A DNA stretch of 19,021 bases from VFMC01 sp044238435 (GTDB taxonomy: Bacteria > Actinomycetota > Acidimicrobiia > Acidimicrobiales > Ilumatobacteraceae): positions 1 through 19,021 of the forward strand of contig JBIIDH010000072.1 of NCBI GenBank assembly GCA_044238435.1. The letters are read 5' to 3'. A program made the position numbers and the translations under genes. Position 1 is the stretch's first letter. Every line of letters starts with the position of its first letter. The notes under the pieces are model-generated. The model did no database searches. It worked only from the letters and a program-made list of their open reading frames with translations, and had not been told where the DNA came from. This document shows, piece after piece, positions 5,226 to 12,563 of the stretch.

Positions 5226-7864
5226 CAGCGGCCGATGCCCTGGTGGATGAAGCCGGCCCGCTGCCAGTCGTTGCGGTCGAGCAGGTTGCGACCGTCGACC
5301 ACCTGGCGGGCACGCATGGCCGTGGCCACCTTGCGCGGCTCGATCCAGCGGAACTCGTCCCACTCGGTGAGGACGGCCAGCACGTCGGCTTCCTCCACCG
5401 CTTCGTACGGGCTGGTACAGATGGTGATGCCGTCGGGCACGCCTGGGCGCATCTCGGTGACAGTGGGGTCGTAGGCCCGGATGGTGGCACCGGTGGACAG
5501 GAGACGGTTGACGATGGCGATGGACGGCGAGTCGCGCAGGTCGTCGGTGCGCGCCTTGAACGTGAGGCCCCACACGGCGATGGTCTTGCCCTCCAGCGGA
5601 GCGCCGACGGCGGAGCGGATCTTGTCGGCCACGCGGTCGAGCTGTTCTTCGTTCACGGTGATGACACCGGCGAGAAGGTCGAAGCGGTACCCCGCCTCGT
5701 TGGCGATCTTCAACAACGCCCGCGAATCCTTCGGGAAACAGTTGTGGGCGACGAGGCCACCGGTGGTGACGACCGAGTGGTTGCGTGCCACTTCGACGGA
5801 GTACACCAACTGATCGCTGTGCCGTCGTTGCAGGTCGGTGATTCGGACCCACGCCGTGCCTTTGCGATCGACGCGGTATCCGGTCGGAGCGATGCGCTTG
5901 GACTGAGCGTTCAGTTGTGCCTGAACACTTTGACGCTCATGCGGCTCGAGCAGCCAGGAACAGTGCTCGATCTGATCGGCACCGGAGATGACCAGCCAGT
6001 GAGTATCGACAGTGCTCCTTGCGGTTCGGCCGACCTTCTGGCGGGCAACGACACCCTGCTCCGCCAAGAGACGCAGCATGCCGTCGGCCAGAGCAGGCGA
6101 TGCAGTGCCGTACTCGAGCGCGACAGATGGACCGCCGTTGAGGAGCGACCAGGAGCCGTCGCCCGCCCACAGGCCACGAAGCAGGGCCTGCTTGGCTTCG
6201 TCAGATGCTGACCACACAGCGTCGGGGATCCGGTGGTTGTAACAATTGGTACCGGTACCGAGGCACTGCTCGAACCACGCGGCGAGGACCCGAGACGAGA
6301 TCGATACCTGCACGGCGGTGGACATTTGCCGGACGGTTGTCTTCACGCCCAACGAACGCCAGTAGTCGGCGACGAACTGAACCAGGTGTGCTTCGGCGCT
6401 CGGGTGGAACGACCAGGCCAGGCGACGACGGGCGCCGTCGGTGGTGAGGTGTCCTTCGGCGAGGTACAGGCCGATGACTTCCCAGAACGTCTCGGTGAAC
6501 TCGATGTTCGCAGGAACGTAGGTTCCGTTCCTGGCCGATCCGAGCTGGGCCGTGCGAAGAGGCAACCTGAGCAGCGCAGCCTCATGGAGTCGAAGCGTCT
6601 TCGAGCGGCGGTAGTCCCAGCGACGGTTCGGCGGAAGAACATGGTCGACCGTTCGAGCGATGTGCATCTGCTCATCGGTGAGGCGAAGGATCACCTGGCC
6701 CCATTCGAGCCCCGCATGGTGGACGGCATCGAACATCGAGGCATGCTCGGGCCCCAGTGCGTCGCCGAGTGGGGCACCGAGGGAGACCGGCAGCCAGTCG
6801 CTCGTGGTGAGCGTCTCTGCTGTGCGCACCTCGACGGAGCCCTCTGCCGTCCGGATGAACATCGGGTGATCAGCCGTGATGGTGAGTCGCCGACCCATCT
6901 TCGTGCGCAGCTCGATCATGTCGCCGGAGTACGGGCGCTGCGTGACGGCGATCGCGGGTTGGAACTCGGGGATCACCTGACCCTCGGCCCAACTGAGAAC
7001 CTCGAGATCGTCGAGCGGCAGCTCGACGAGTTGATCGAAGCGGACGAGCCGGATGGCGCCCTGCGAGCGGACCAGCAGCGTTTCGGCACCATCGAAGCAG
7101 CTTCCGCCCCAGCCGGGGCCGGGGCGGAGGAACTCGGTGCCGATGCGCTTGTCGTAGCCCATGCCCACCACGACGTCGTTCACGTCGGCACCGACACCCT
7201 CGCAGATGGCGGCGATGGCGTTGATGAAGCTGAGCTTGGTGGCGAGGAAGGCGTTGGCGGCGTACTTGATGGTCTCGGCCGACGCCGGGTCGGTGACGAT
7301 GATCTGGGCGCGCACCTTGTCGTACAGCGAGCCGACGGCGATGGCGGCGGCGCGGTCGTCGGCACCCACCACCACGCGGTCGGGGTTCAGGAAGTCTTCG
7401 ACGGCCGAGCCCTCGCGCAGGAACTCGGGGTTGCTGACCACGCGCACGTCGGGCCGTTTCATCACGCGCTCGACCACCTTGGTGCTGCCGACGGGCACGG
7501 TGGACTTGTTCACGACGATGGCTTCGTACGGCAGGACGGGGGCGATCTCGGCAGCGGCGGTCTCGACATAGCTGAGGTCGGCCGAGCCGTCTTCGCCCTG
7601 CGGGGTGGGCACGCAGAGGAAGGCGATCTCGCAGTCGGCGACGGCGTTGGCGGCGCCGAGCACGAAGCGGAGGTTGCCGTTGCGCAGCCCATCGGCGACG
7701 AGTTCGTCGAGGCGGTGCTCGACGATGGGGACCTCGCCGCGGTTGAGCCGTTCGACCTTCGCAGGATCGATGTCGGCGCACACGACCTCGTGGCCGAGGT
7801 GGGCGAAACAGGCTCCGGTGGTCAGTCCGACGTAGCCGGTGCCGATGATTGCGATGCGCGTCAC
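5225..7864 (-). CDS. ugd: UDP-glucose 6-dehydrogenase precursor with an in-frame intein
   Basis: This is one continuous 879-codon frame. The host enzyme is 426 aa after removal of residues 256-708 and oxidises UDP-glucose to UDP-glucuronate with two NAD. Visible host features are IGTGYVG at residues 7-13, STVPVGST at 121-128, NPEFLREGSA at 145-154, ETIKYAANAFLATK ending at Lys210, and GPGWGGS at 249-255 joined by splicing to CFPKDS. The Cys of GGSCFPKD is the catalytic nucleophile of the family; here it is split from its Gly-Gly-Ser by the intein, so the unspliced precursor should be inactive. The GTG start at 7864 is supported by TAACGT 8 nt upstream. The decarboxylase gene follows with a 1-bp overlap, so the pair yields UDP-GlcA and UDP-Xyl. 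Confidence 0.95.
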   Translation of the reverse strand: MTRIAIIGTGYVGLTTGACFAHLGHEVVCADIDPAKVERLNRGEVPIVEHRLDELVADGLRNGNLRFVLGAANAVADCEIAFLCVPTPQGEDGSADLSYVETAAAEIAPVLPYEAIVVNKSTVPVGSTKVVERVMKRPDVRVVSNPEFLREGSAVEDFLNPDRVVVGADDRAAAIAVGSLYDKVRAQIIVTDPASAETIKYAANAFLATKLSFINAIAAICEGVGADVNDVVVGMGYDKRIGTEFLRPGPGWGGSCFDGAETLLVRSQGAIRLVRFDQLVELPLDDLEVLSWAEGQVIPEFQPAIAVTQRPYSGDMIELRTKMGRRLTITADHPMFIRTAEGSVEVRTAETLTTSDWLPVSLGAPLGDALGPEHASMFDAVHHAGLEWGQVILRLTDEQMHIARTVDHVLPPNRRWDYRRSKTLRLHEAALLRLPLRTAQLGSARNGTYVPANIEFTETFWEVIGLYLAEGHLTTDGARRRLAWSFHPSAEAHLVQFVADYWRSLGVKTTVRQMSTAVQVSISSRVLAAWFEQCLGTGTNCYNHRIPDAVWSASDEAKQALLRGLWAGDGSWSLLNGGPSVALEYGTASPALADGMLRLLAEQGVVARQKVGRTARSTVDTHWLVISGADQIEHCSWLLEPHERQSVQAQLNAQSKRIAPTGYRVDRKGTAWVRITDLQRRHSDQLVYSVEVARNHSVVTTGGLVAHNCFPKDSRALLKIANEAGYRFDLLAGVITVNEEQLDRVADKIRSAVGAPLEGKTIAVWGLTFKARTDDLRDSPSIAIVNRLLSTGATIRAYDPTVTEMRPGVPDGITICTSPYEAVEEADVLAVLTEWDEFRWIEPRKVATAMRARQVVDGRNLLDRNDWQRAGFIHQGIGR
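5741..7099 (-). mobile_element. intein with LAGLIDADG homing endonuclease, 453 aa, within ugd
   Basis: The intein starts at Cys1 (CFDGAETLLV) and ends at His452-Asn453 (GGLVAHN); the next host residue is Cys. Splicing block B is ITADHPMF with Thr75 and His78. Block F is VYSVEVARNHSVV near 432-444. Between them lies a two-motif LAGLIDADG (DOD-type) endonuclease: VIGLYLAEG at 208-216 with acidic Glu215, and LLRGLWAGDGS at 307-317 with acidic Asp314. All expected splicing and cleavage residues are present and the frame is unbroken, so it looks active for splicing and possibly for homing. Two of its 60-base rows count 57% and 62% GC, against 65% for host rows, a mild difference that fits a mobile origin. 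Confidence 0.93.
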
Positions 7865-7872
7865 GACGAAGA

Positions 7873-7878
7873 ACGTTA
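7873..7878 (-). promoter_or_regulatory. -10-like element for a leaderless transcript (ugd)
   Basis: On the minus strand TAACGT, preceded by GCCGG, ends 8 nt before the GTG at 7864. A TTGCCG with a short 15-nt spacer lies upstream (7899-7894). This would give ugd-uxs a promoter separate from the DUF2142 gene 47 bp upstream. Confidence 0.5.
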
Positions 7879-7911
7879 CCGGCGGGGCACGAACGGCAAG
7901 GAAGGTGCCGC

Positions 7912-9447
7912 TCAGCCGAGCGATGGCGCCGACGCCGGCGCGCGCTGTGTGCGGCTGAGGATCAGGGTGCACATCGCTGCGACGAGCACGACGTTGGCGG
8001 CGATGAGGAGCATCGGTGCCACCGCGGGACGCCAGGGCAGCGAGCCGGTGAGCCACCAGGTGCCGTTCGCCCCGACGGAGAAGCGCCGCAACGCCTGCCA
8101 GAAGCCGGCCACCTCGGCCACGGCGAACGCCGTGCAGGCGCCCCATCGCAGCAGGGTGGCGGTGCGGTCGTGGCGGTGCGGGTCGGGAGCGTCGCTGATC
8201 ACGCGGTGCCACGCCAGCATGCCGATCGGGCCGAGGGCGGCGAACAGTGGGAGCGAGTAGCGCCCCTGCCAGATCAGCCCGGCGCGCGAACCGGCAAAGG
8301 CATTGATGGCGAGCGGCGTGGCCAGCAGGGCGACACCGATCAAGGCAGTTGCCAGTTGGAGCCGGCGGTCGCCCGAGCGAACCACACCTACGACGATGAC
8401 CAGGGTGAAGGCAGCGAACAGGGCGTAGACGATCCAGGGCAGGTCGGTGTCGAGCCAGCCGAGCACGCCGATCATCTGCTGGGCCAGTTCGGGGAGGCGC
8501 CGTGTCGTGGTCTTCAAGATCCCGATCACGCCCATCGAGGTGGCAGCAACCTCGTTGTCGACCTTCACCCGGGCGTAGAACGTCCACCACGTCAGCAGCG
8601 CGATGGCGGGGGCGACACAGGCTGCGGCCGCACCGAGGAAACGCCGGTTGACGAAGCGGCGGATGCCTCGGGTGCCGATGAGCGCGATCACCACGAACAG
8701 GCCGATGACTGCCCAGATGGCCGCGGCGAAGCGCGACAGCAGGACGATGGCCAAGGCCCCGCCCACCAGTGCGCCACCGAGCGCTGTGTGCGCGCGGGGA
8801 TGGTCGAGGTGGAGGCACAGGGTCCACAGGAACACGAAGAGGGCGATCTCGAAGGCATTTGGATTGACCGTGCCGGCGAGGAACATGGTCATCGGTGTGA
8901 ACCCGATCAGCAGCAACGGGGTGAGCGAGGCGGTGCGACTGCGCCGGGCGACCACGAACGCAGCGGTGATGACCGCAGCGCAGAGCGCGGCGGCGACCAT
9001 GCGGTAGGTGCGTTGGCTCGTCTCGTGATCGACGATGCGCGGCGGAACTCCGACCACGGCGTACCAGAACGGCGGATACACGGCGGCCGACGACATCGGC
9101 AGACCGTCGCGGTCGGTGGCGCAGGCAGCAGGGACGTCGGGTTTGCCGAAGTAGCAGTTGACGTTGGGGACGAACAGATCGGGCGGCAGGTCGAAGAGGC
9201 GCTCGTTGGTGGAGAAGCCGTCGACCGCTTCGCCGACGAGTTCCCCGTGGGCGCTGGCGTAGGCCTTGAACAGATGGGCGCCCTCGTCGGGTGAGGTGAA
9301 CAACGGCATGGCCACGGCCCAGGTGCCGAACAGGCTGAACACGACGGCGAACATCGCCAGCGGCCACGCCAGGCCGCGGCGGCGACCGCTGGCGTCCGGG
9401 ACGGAGGGCGACTCTGCTGGCACGGCCGGCGACGCTGTGTCGTTCAT
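7912..9447 (-). CDS. DUF2142 family polytopic membrane protein
   Basis: The product is 511 aa with about ten to twelve hydrophobic segments, the first at residues 28-48. It shows DUF2142-type features: a first extracytoplasmic loop opening with SPDEGAHLFKA (Pro53-Asp54-Glu55, His58), FTPMTMFLAGTVNPNAFE at 183-200, and WQGRYSLPLF from 393. The family has a GT-C-like architecture and often lies in cell-surface glycan loci; it is thought to transfer or move lipid-linked sugars, but the substrate is unknown. The N-terminal 24 residues are polar and Pro/Ser/Ala-rich. The ATG at 9447 overlaps the stop of the GT2 gene by 4 bp, so the two are coupled and may work as a pair: the GT2 makes a polyprenyl-phosphate sugar and this protein uses it. 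Confidence 0.85.
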   Translation of the reverse strand: MNDTASPAVPAESPSVPDASGRRRGLAWPLAMFAVVFSLFGTWAVAMPLFTSPDEGAHLFKAYASAHGELVGEAVDGFSTNERLFDLPPDLFVPNVNCYFGKPDVPAACATDRDGLPMSSAAVYPPFWYAVVGVPPRIVDHETSQRTYRMVAAALCAAVITAAFVVARRSRTASLTPLLLIGFTPMTMFLAGTVNPNAFEIALFVFLWTLCLHLDHPRAHTALGGALVGGALAIVLLSRFAAAIWAVIGLFVVIALIGTRGIRRFVNRRFLGAAAACVAPAIALLTWWTFYARVKVDNEVAATSMGVIGILKTTTRRLPELAQQMIGVLGWLDTDLPWIVYALFAAFTLVIVVGVVRSGDRRLQLATALIGVALLATPLAINAFAGSRAGLIWQGRYSLPLFAALGPIGMLAWHRVISDAPDPHRHDRTATLLRWGACTAFAVAEVAGFWQALRRFSVGANGTWWLTGSLPWRPAVAPMLLIAANVVLVAAMCTLILSRTQRAPASAPSLG

Positions 9448-10196
9448 CGGTTCGCTCCGGTTCCGGCAGCGGAGGGCCGCGGGGGCAGGTCGAACGAGGT
9501 GCCGGTGAGCAGCACCGTGCAGGCACGGACCATCGCTCGGAACGATGCGTAGTGCCCTGCCGAGGGTTGGCCGCCTTGGCGGGGCCGCATCACCACGGGT
9601 ATCTCGCCGATGCGATAGCCGCGCCGGGTGGCGACCAGCAACGCTTCGAACGTGTCGCCGAGGTAGTGGTGCGGGAAGTCGTGGGCGAGTGCATCGAGCA
9701 GTGGGCCGCGGATGGCGCGAAAGCCCGACGTGGGGTCGGTCATCCGGGTGCTGCCTGCGTTGGCGATGACCCGGGCCAGCAGAGCGATGGCGGCGTGACG
9801 CGATCGCGACAACTGGTAGCCGCTCGGCTGCAGGAAGCGGCTGCCCACCACCATGTCGAGGTCGCGTTCGTGCAGCGCCTGCACCAGGGTGCCGATGGTT
9901 GCAGTGGGGTGTTGGCCGTCGGCATCGACCTGGACGACCGTGCGGTAGCCGTGATCGCTCGCGTACCGGAACCCGGTGCGCAGCGCGCCGCCGACCCCCA
10001 GGTTGATGGGAAGGCGCACCACACGGGCACCAGCGGCGCGGGCAAGGGTGGCTGTGTCGTCGCTGCTGCCATCGTCGATGACCAGACATTCGTGGCCGGC
10101 GGCACGGACGTCGGTCACGACAGCGGTGATGCACTCGCGCTCGTTGAAGGCGGGAATCAGCACCAGCACGCGTTGCGACTCCACCTCAGTCGACAC
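9444..10196 (-). CDS. GT2 glycosyltransferase, polyprenyl-phosphate sugar synthase type
   Basis: The product is 250 aa with a GT-A fold. It begins LVLIPAFNERE (11-21), with the first acidic motif DDGSSDDT at 41-48, LPINLGVGGALRTGF at 62-76, and the metal-binding DADGQHP at 91-97. This order is that of DPM1/DPMS-like enzymes, which transfer a hexose from a nucleotide sugar to polyprenyl phosphate at the inner membrane face. There is no membrane segment of its own; the neighbouring DUF2304 and DUF2142 proteins may supply membrane anchoring. The start overlaps the DUF2304 gene by 11 bp and the end overlaps DUF2142 by 4 bp, making a tight three-gene unit. The sugar is not determined. Confidence 0.88.
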   Translation of the reverse strand: MSTEVESQRVLVLIPAFNERECITAVVTDVRAAGHECLVIDDGSSDDTATLARAAGARVVRLPINLGVGGALRTGFRYASDHGYRTVVQVDADGQHPTATIGTLVQALHERDLDMVVGSRFLQPSGYQLSRSRHAAIALLARVIANAGSTRMTDPTSGFRAIRGPLLDALAHDFPHHYLGDTFEALLVATRRGYRIGEIPVVMRPRQGGQPSAGHYASFRAMVRACTVLLTGTSFDLPPRPSAAGTGANR

Positions 10197-10545
10197 GTTG
10201 TTCGAGCTCTTCCACTCGGCGCTCGAGCAGAGCGTGCGACTCGGCGGTGGTGCGCAGCCGTTCCTGCAGCAGCGACACGCTGATCGACAGCTGGACAGAG
10301 ATGGCGAGGAGGATGACGGAGCTCATGGTGAGCAGCACCGCAGTCGGCGTCATGTTGGCGAGTCGGCCGAGCCGTCCGACGAACGGCAGCAGCATCGCTG
10401 CCACGGTGATGAGGAGGCCGACGCCGAGCCACCCCAGCGCATAGCGCGTGGTGAGCAGTCGCCGCCGGGCGAGGCGGAGGATGATGCCGGCGATGAGGAG
10501 CCCACCGACGGCGAGCACCAGCGCTTGTTTCACCGTTGTCGACAT
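10186..10545 (-). CDS. DUF2304 family small membrane protein
   Basis: The product is 119 aa. Three hydrophobic segments lie at about residues 8-25, 38-55 and 68-85, with a basic LARRRLL loop and RYALGWL between the first two; the last 30 residues (LLQERLRTT to LEELEQRVD-like) form a probable cytoplasmic coiled coil. DUF2304 proteins are commonly found beside GT2 polyprenyl-phosphate glycosyltransferases, as here, with an 11-bp overlap to the GT2 gene. A role as membrane partner of that transferase is an inference from this pairing. The ATG has TACGCT 8 nt upstream, which supports this start. Confidence 0.8.
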   Translation of the reverse strand: MSTTVKQALVLAVGGLLIAGIILRLARRRLLTTRYALGWLGVGLLITVAAMLLPFVGRLGRLANMTPTAVLLTMSSVILLAISVQLSISVSLLQERLRTTAESHALLERRVEELEQRVD

Positions 10546-10553
10546 GAGCCGTC

Positions 10554-10559
10554 AGCGTA
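10554..10559 (-). promoter_or_regulatory. -10-like element for a leaderless transcript (DUF2304 gene)
   Basis: On the minus strand TACGCT ends 8 nt before the ATG at 10545, in the 40-bp gap after the LpxA-like gene. It would start the DUF2304-GT2-DUF2142 unit. Confidence 0.45.
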
Positions 10560-10585
10560 GGCGAGCCTCATTGGCTTCTTCGGGC

Positions 10586-11281
10586 CTATCCGTGGGTGTG
10601 CTCGACGACGCCGGGCCCAGCGCCGATGAGCTGCTGGAGGTGGGCGAGCAGTTCGATGTCGTTGTCGCGCAGAGCGCCGTCGATACGGTCGATGAGTTCG
10701 TCGTCGACGCCGTGGCGGCGCAGGCCAACGGTGTTGGCGCCCTTCACGCGGGCTGGCGAGCCGAATGCGAGGGCGTAGGCGGGGAGGTCGTTGGTGACCA
10801 CCGATCCCATGCCCACCATGACCCCTTCGCCGATGTTGAGGCGTTGGTGGACCACCGATCCGAGGCCGATGTTGGTGCGGTCTCCCACGGTGGTGTGCCC
10901 GCCGATGAGAACCGCGTTGCAGATGGTGACATCGGTGCCGATGTGGGCATCGTGGGGCACGTGAGCGCCGGCCATCAGGTAGCAGCGGTTCCCGATCCGG
11001 GTGGGTGTGTCGTCGGACGTGCTCTGGTGAACGGTGCTGAACTCGCGGATCACGTTGCTGTCGCCGATGACGATGCTGCCCTCACCGGATTCGTTCTGCC
11101 AGCCCGACGGGTGGGGTCCACCTTTCAGTTGCGCCGGCCCGCCGATGGCGACGTGCGGCCCGATCCAGTTGGAGTCGCCGATGATCACCTTGCCGAGGAT
11201 CACTGCGTAGGGGCCGATCTCGTTGTTCTTGCCGATGATCACGTCATCACCGATCACGGCTGTCCGGTCGATCCTGGTCAT
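10586..11281 (-). CDS. LpxA-like left-handed beta-helix acyltransferase
   Basis: The product is 231 aa. Hexapeptide repeats start at once (AVIGDDVIIGKNNEIGP) and run to about residue 165. Alignment by eye matches LpxA (UDP-GlcNAc acyltransferase) along its length: IREFSTVHQST at 79-88, AHVPHDAHIG at 106-115 where His110 equals the catalytic His125 of E. coli LpxA, GGHTTV with His129, VVHQ with His145, and GANTVGLRRHG at 181-191 like the LpxA GVNIEGLKRRG. The LpxA Asp in IGGDPQD seems replaced (IGGPAQLKGG) and the C-terminal helical part is shorter than the usual 262-aa protein. It should transfer an acyl group to an amino or hydroxyl group of a UDP-sugar in the cytoplasm. It is divergent from the aminotransferase-oxidoreductase pair. 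A short-chain N-acyltransferase is the main alternative. Confidence 0.82.
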   Translation of the reverse strand: MTRIDRTAVIGDDVIIGKNNEIGPYAVILGKVIIGDSNWIGPHVAIGGPAQLKGGPHPSGWQNESGEGSIVIGDSNVIREFSTVHQSTSDDTPTRIGNRCYLMAGAHVPHDAHIGTDVTICNAVLIGGHTTVGDRTNIGLGSVVHQRLNIGEGVMVGMGSVVTNDLPAYALAFGSPARVKGANTVGLRRHGVDDELIDRIDGALRDNDIELLAHLQQLIGAGPGVVEHTHG

Positions 11282-11393
11282 CGTCTCTCCTGCTGAGTCG
11301 CCTCTGCGCCCGGGGCGCGGTTACTGGACGGCAGTGACAGTTCCGGCACGGTTTGTGCTGTCAACGCGCCTACGCACTGATCGAGGAGGTCCT
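11282..11393. promoter_or_regulatory. divergent regulatory region with both ribosome binding sites
   Basis: This 112-bp gap separates the LpxA-like gene (minus) from the aminotransferase gene (plus). It holds AGGAGA on the minus strand (11286-11291), 4 nt before the ATG at 11281, and GAGGAGGT on the plus strand (11383-11390), 3 nt before the GTG at 11394. Unlike many other starts here, these two therefore look leadered. TTGACA, a perfect -35 hexamer, lies on the minus strand at 11364-11359, but no good -10 follows at 17 nt. Shared control of the two directions is plausible but unproven. Confidence 0.5.
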
Positions 11394-12563
11394 GTGGCTA
11401 CGACTGCCATGGCACACGAACTGGCCACGACGGCAGGCACCGAGCCCAGCGGTCTGGCACCGATCCCGATCACGACTGTTCGGCTCGGGCCCGAGGTGGA
11501 GCAGGCGGTGCTCGACGTGATCCGGTCGGGTTCGATCGCCCAGGGTCCGGTGGTGAAGCGCCTGGAAGACGAGTTCGCGGCCATGATCGGCGTGCGTCAT
11601 GTCGTGGCTGTGAACAATGGCACGACAGCACTCATTGCCGCCATGCAGGTGCTGGATCTGCAGCCCGGCGACGAGGTGATCACCAGTCCGTTCACCTTCG
11701 TCGCAACGCTCAATGCCGTGCTGCAGACCGGGGCCACGGTTCGCTTCGCCGACATCGACCCGGTCACGTTCAACGTCGATCCGGCCTCGGTGGAGGCACT
11801 GGTGAACGACCGCACCCGGGCCCTGCTGCCGGTGCACCTGTACGGCCAGTGCGCCGACATGGAGGCGATCGATGCACTGGCTCGCCGGTACGACCTGGCG
11901 CTGGTGGAGGACGCGGCGCAGGCCCATGGCGCCGATGTCGCGGGCCGCAGTGCAGGTGCCTGGGGTATCGGATGCTTCTCGCTGTATGCCACGAAGAACC
12001 TGACGAGCGGCGAGGGCGGCCTCATCTCGACTGACGACGACGCGGTGGCCGACCGGTTGCGTCTGCTGCGCAACCAGGGCATGCGCCGTCGCTACGAGTA
12101 CGAGATGGCGGGCAACAACTACCGGATGACCGATCTGCAGGCGGCCGTGTGCGTGCCGCAGTTGGCCCAGTACGACGAGGTGGTGGCGGCACGTCAGCGC
12201 AATGCGGCCGTGTTGAGCGTGGGTCTTGCCGGTGCCCCCGGGGTGATCGTCCCGGTGGCGGTGCCGGGCCGTCGTCATGTGTGGCACCAGTACACGATCC
12301 GGTTGGCCGACGACGCCGGGATCGACCGAGCCGCGCTGGTGGCCGGGCTCGAGGCCCGTGGAATCGGGTGCGGTGTCTACTATCCCCGCCCCGCGTTCGA
12401 CTACGACTGCTACCGCGGTGATGACCGAGTGGTGATCGACGACGTGCCCGTGGCGCGTCGGGTGGCGGAACGCTGTCTGTCGCTACCGGTGCACCAGTAC
12501 CTGACGATGGGCGAGTTGCACCGGGTGGTGGACGCGGTGACCGAGATCGCGAGCGGGCGATGA
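11394..12563 (+). CDS. DegT/DnrJ/EryC1 PLP sugar aminotransferase (GnnB/WlbE-like)
   Basis: The product is 389 aa. It is a fold-type I PLP enzyme of the DegT family: NNGTTAL at 74-80 (phosphate-binding), TSPFTFVATLNAV at 98-110, VEDAAQAHGA with Asp173 and Gln176 contacting PLP, and SLYATKNLTSGEGG with the Schiff-base Lys201. It would transaminate a keto UDP- or dTDP-sugar, usually from glutamate. The GTG at 11394 follows a strong GAGGAGGT at 3 nt. Its stop overlaps the start of the Gfo/Idh/MocA gene by 4 bp (ATGA), so oxidation and amination of one sugar position are probably coupled, as in GnnA/GnnB (UDP-3-amino-GlcNAc) or WlbA/WlbE. The LpxA-like neighbour favours the Gnn reading. Confidence 0.88.
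   Translation: MATTAMAHELATTAGTEPSGLAPIPITTVRLGPEVEQAVLDVIRSGSIAQGPVVKRLEDEFAAMIGVRHVVAVNNGTTALIAAMQVLDLQPGDEVITSPFTFVATLNAVLQTGATVRFADIDPVTFNVDPASVEALVNDRTRALLPVHLYGQCADMEAIDALARRYDLALVEDAAQAHGADVAGRSAGAWGIGCFSLYATKNLTSGEGGLISTDDDAVADRLRLLRNQGMRRRYEYEMAGNNYRMTDLQAAVCVPQLAQYDEVVAARQRNAAVLSVGLAGAPGVIVPVAVPGRRHVWHQYTIRLADDAGIDRAALVAGLEARGIGCGVYYPRPAFDYDCYRGDDRVVIDDVPVARRVAERCLSLPVHQYLTMGELHRVVDAVTEIASGR

Noticed and set aside
5225..7864. The possibility that the ugd insertion is a frameshift, gene fusion or assembly artefact
   Set aside because: The frame is continuous, the junctions restore GGSCFPKDS exactly, and all intein blocks are in order.
10586..11281. Calling the acyltransferase a WbpD/WlbB-type acetyltransferase
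   Set aside because: The length, the IRE...TVH element, HVPHDAHIG, VVHQ and GLRRHG are closer to LpxA; kept only as an alternative.
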